DNA of 6,765 nucleotides from DASPJR01 sp035628505 (GTDB lineage: Bacteria; Planctomycetota; SZUA-567; H5-PLA8). A program made the position numbers and the translations under genes. Shown here one piece after another: positions 5,834 to 6,765 of this stretch. How positions within the stretch are numbered: position 1 is the first letter of the stretch; each line of letters opens with the position of its first letter. Under the pieces are notes generated by a model. The model worked only from the letters and a program-made list of their open reading frames with translations, did not search any database and was not told the origin of the DNA. Location: positions 1 through 6,765 of the forward strand of contig DASPJR010000004.1 in assembly GCA_035628505.1 (NCBI GenBank). The letters are read 5' to 3'.

Positions 5834-6765
5834 TCAGGCTTCCGGCTTGCCTTCGAATTTACTCAGACGCTTTTCAAGTTCGCGAACGCGTTCAATGAGA
5901 TCCGGCAGCCGGCGCATGGCAGCCAGTTGCCGCATCGCCGTCTTGCGCTCCTCCGCGAAGATGCCGAAGACTTCCTGGCCGGGCGGCACGAACTTTCCGA
6001 CGCCGCTTTTTGCCCCCGCTTTTGCGCCCTTGCCCATGAATACATGATCGGCGATGCCGGCGTTGCCGCCAAGCACCGCGTAATCGTCCATGCCTGAGCT
6101 ACCCGCGATTGCCGCCTGACCGCAGAGAATGCAATGGTTGCCGACGCGCGCGCCATGGCCGATCTGCACGAGATTGTCTATTTTCGTGCCGTTGCCAATG
6201 CGCGTGGGATTAAGGGCCCCGCGGTCGATGCAGGTATTGGCGCCGATTTCGACATCATCACCGATCTCGACGATGCCAATCTGCGGAACTTTGACGTGCC
6301 GGCCGGCGCGGAACTTGTAGCCAAACCCGTCGGCGCCGATGACGGTGCCCGAATGAATGATCGTGCGGCTTCCCACTCGCGTGCCATCGTACAGGACCAC
6401 GTGAGCCATGATACGCGAATCTTCACCGACGACGCATTTGCGCCCGATCACCGCGTGTGCTGCCACGACTGTTCGCGGACCAATATGTGTCCCCGCACGA
6501 ATCACGGCAAATGGGCCAATGGAAACATTGGCGCCAAGTACTGCGCCGGGCTCAACCACAGCGCGCGAATCCACACCGGCCGGCTCGGATGCTTCCGGAT
6601 GCAGCGCGTGGATGAGCTGGATGAATGCGATTTCCGGATCTGCCGCACAGAGCAGCGCCGTGCTCTGCGGGACATTCGGCAGACACGCGTCGCTTTTCGC
6701 GAGAATCGCGCCGGCGCGCGTCTTCTGCAGATCCGGAAGAAACTTTTCGTCTGTAAAAGGTGCGA
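5834..6765 (-). CDS. lpxD: LpxD, UDP-3-O-acylglucosamine N-acyltransferase (N-terminus outside window)
   Basis: LpxD moves a 3-hydroxyacyl chain from acyl carrier protein to the 2-amino group of UDP-3-O-acylglucosamine, the third step of lipid A synthesis, in the cytoplasm. The frame stays open to the window edge, so the GTG at 6574 is internal; 309 residues are visible and roughly 35 are missing when compared with E. coli LpxD. The visible part starts in the uridine-binding domain (FLPDLQKTRAGAILAKSDAC) and enters the left-handed beta-helix near residue 64, with many hexapeptide repeats. Family signatures are GADGFGYKF (143-151), VEIGANTCIDRGAL (171-184) and KIDNLVQIGH (194-203). H203 aligns with the E. 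coli catalytic H239. H240 lies 37 residues later, the same distance as E. coli H276. The C-terminal helices (about 270-309, RKTAMRQLAAMRRL onwards) match the trimer's acyl-carrier-protein-binding end. Unlike in the common lpxD-fabZ-lpxA order, the downstream neighbour is an unknown membrane protein. Confidence 0.95.
   Translation of the reverse strand, partial: APFTDEKFLPDLQKTRAGAILAKSDACLPNVPQSTALLCAADPEIAFIQLIHALHPEASEPAGVDSRAVVEPGAVLGANVSIGPFAVIRAGTHIGPRTVVAAHAVIGRKCVVGEDSRIMAHVVLYDGTRVGSRTIIHSGTVIGADGFGYKFRAGRHVKVPQIGIVEIGDDVEIGANTCIDRGALNPTRIGNGTKIDNLVQIGHGARVGNHCILCGQAAIAGSSGMDDYAVLGGNAGIADHVFMGKGAKAGAKSGVGKFVPPGQEVFGIFAEERKTAMRQLAAMRRLPDLIERVRELEKRLSKFEGKPEA

Noticed and set aside
5834..6574. 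lpxD as a 246-aa gene starting at GTG 6574
   Set aside because: The frame continues to the window edge and encodes the LpxD uridine-binding domain, so the GTG is an internal valine codon.

Overview
The window looks like chromosomal DNA of a GC-rich, lipid A-making Gram-negative bacterium outside the well-studied model groups. An lpxD gene implies a lipopolysaccharide outer membrane. A one-pass membrane Ser/Thr kinase of the 'GGMG...HRDVKPAN...MAPEQ...DVETICLKCLEK' type, with a CxxC zinc ribbon in front and a formylglycine-generating-enzyme (FGE)-like domain behind, is a style common in Planctomycetes/Verrucomicrobia/Lentisphaerae, Acidobacteria and related candidate phyla. I cannot fix the phylum from sequence alone. 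I see no mobile element, tRNA, rRNA or CRISPR array.

Layout. (1) Bases 1-2381, plus strand: two adjacent family-2 glycosyltransferase (GT2) genes. The first is cut by the window edge and only its C-terminal 166 residues are visible. The second is complete (627 aa) and overlaps it by four bases (ATGA), so the two are probably translationally coupled. They resemble the tandem-GT2 proteins of O-antigen/exopolysaccharide clusters. In both, the C-terminal GT-like half has lost acidic residues expected of an active enzyme. (2) Bases 2382-2461: an 80-base gap with a possible promoter placed so close to the next start codon that a leaderless mRNA is plausible. (3) Bases 2462-4882, plus strand: an 806-aa zinc ribbon/kinase/transmembrane/PEGA-like/FGE-like receptor kinase. 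(4) Bases 4885-6765, minus strand: lpxD (its N-terminus lies outside the window) followed by a 293-aa protein of unknown function with an N-terminal membrane hairpin and a long helical, probably coiled-coil, body. The kinase gene and the unknown gene converge with only two bases between their stop codons. There is no stretch over 300 bases without a gene.

How the genes may work together. The common theme is the cell envelope: surface glycan assembly, a transmembrane kinase whose large C-terminal part should lie outside the cytoplasm, and lipid A acylation. A functional link between the kinase and its neighbours is inference only. The two items most worth following are the FGE-like sensor domain, which appears to lack both copper-binding catalytic cysteines, and the unknown membrane/coiled-coil protein downstream of lpxD.
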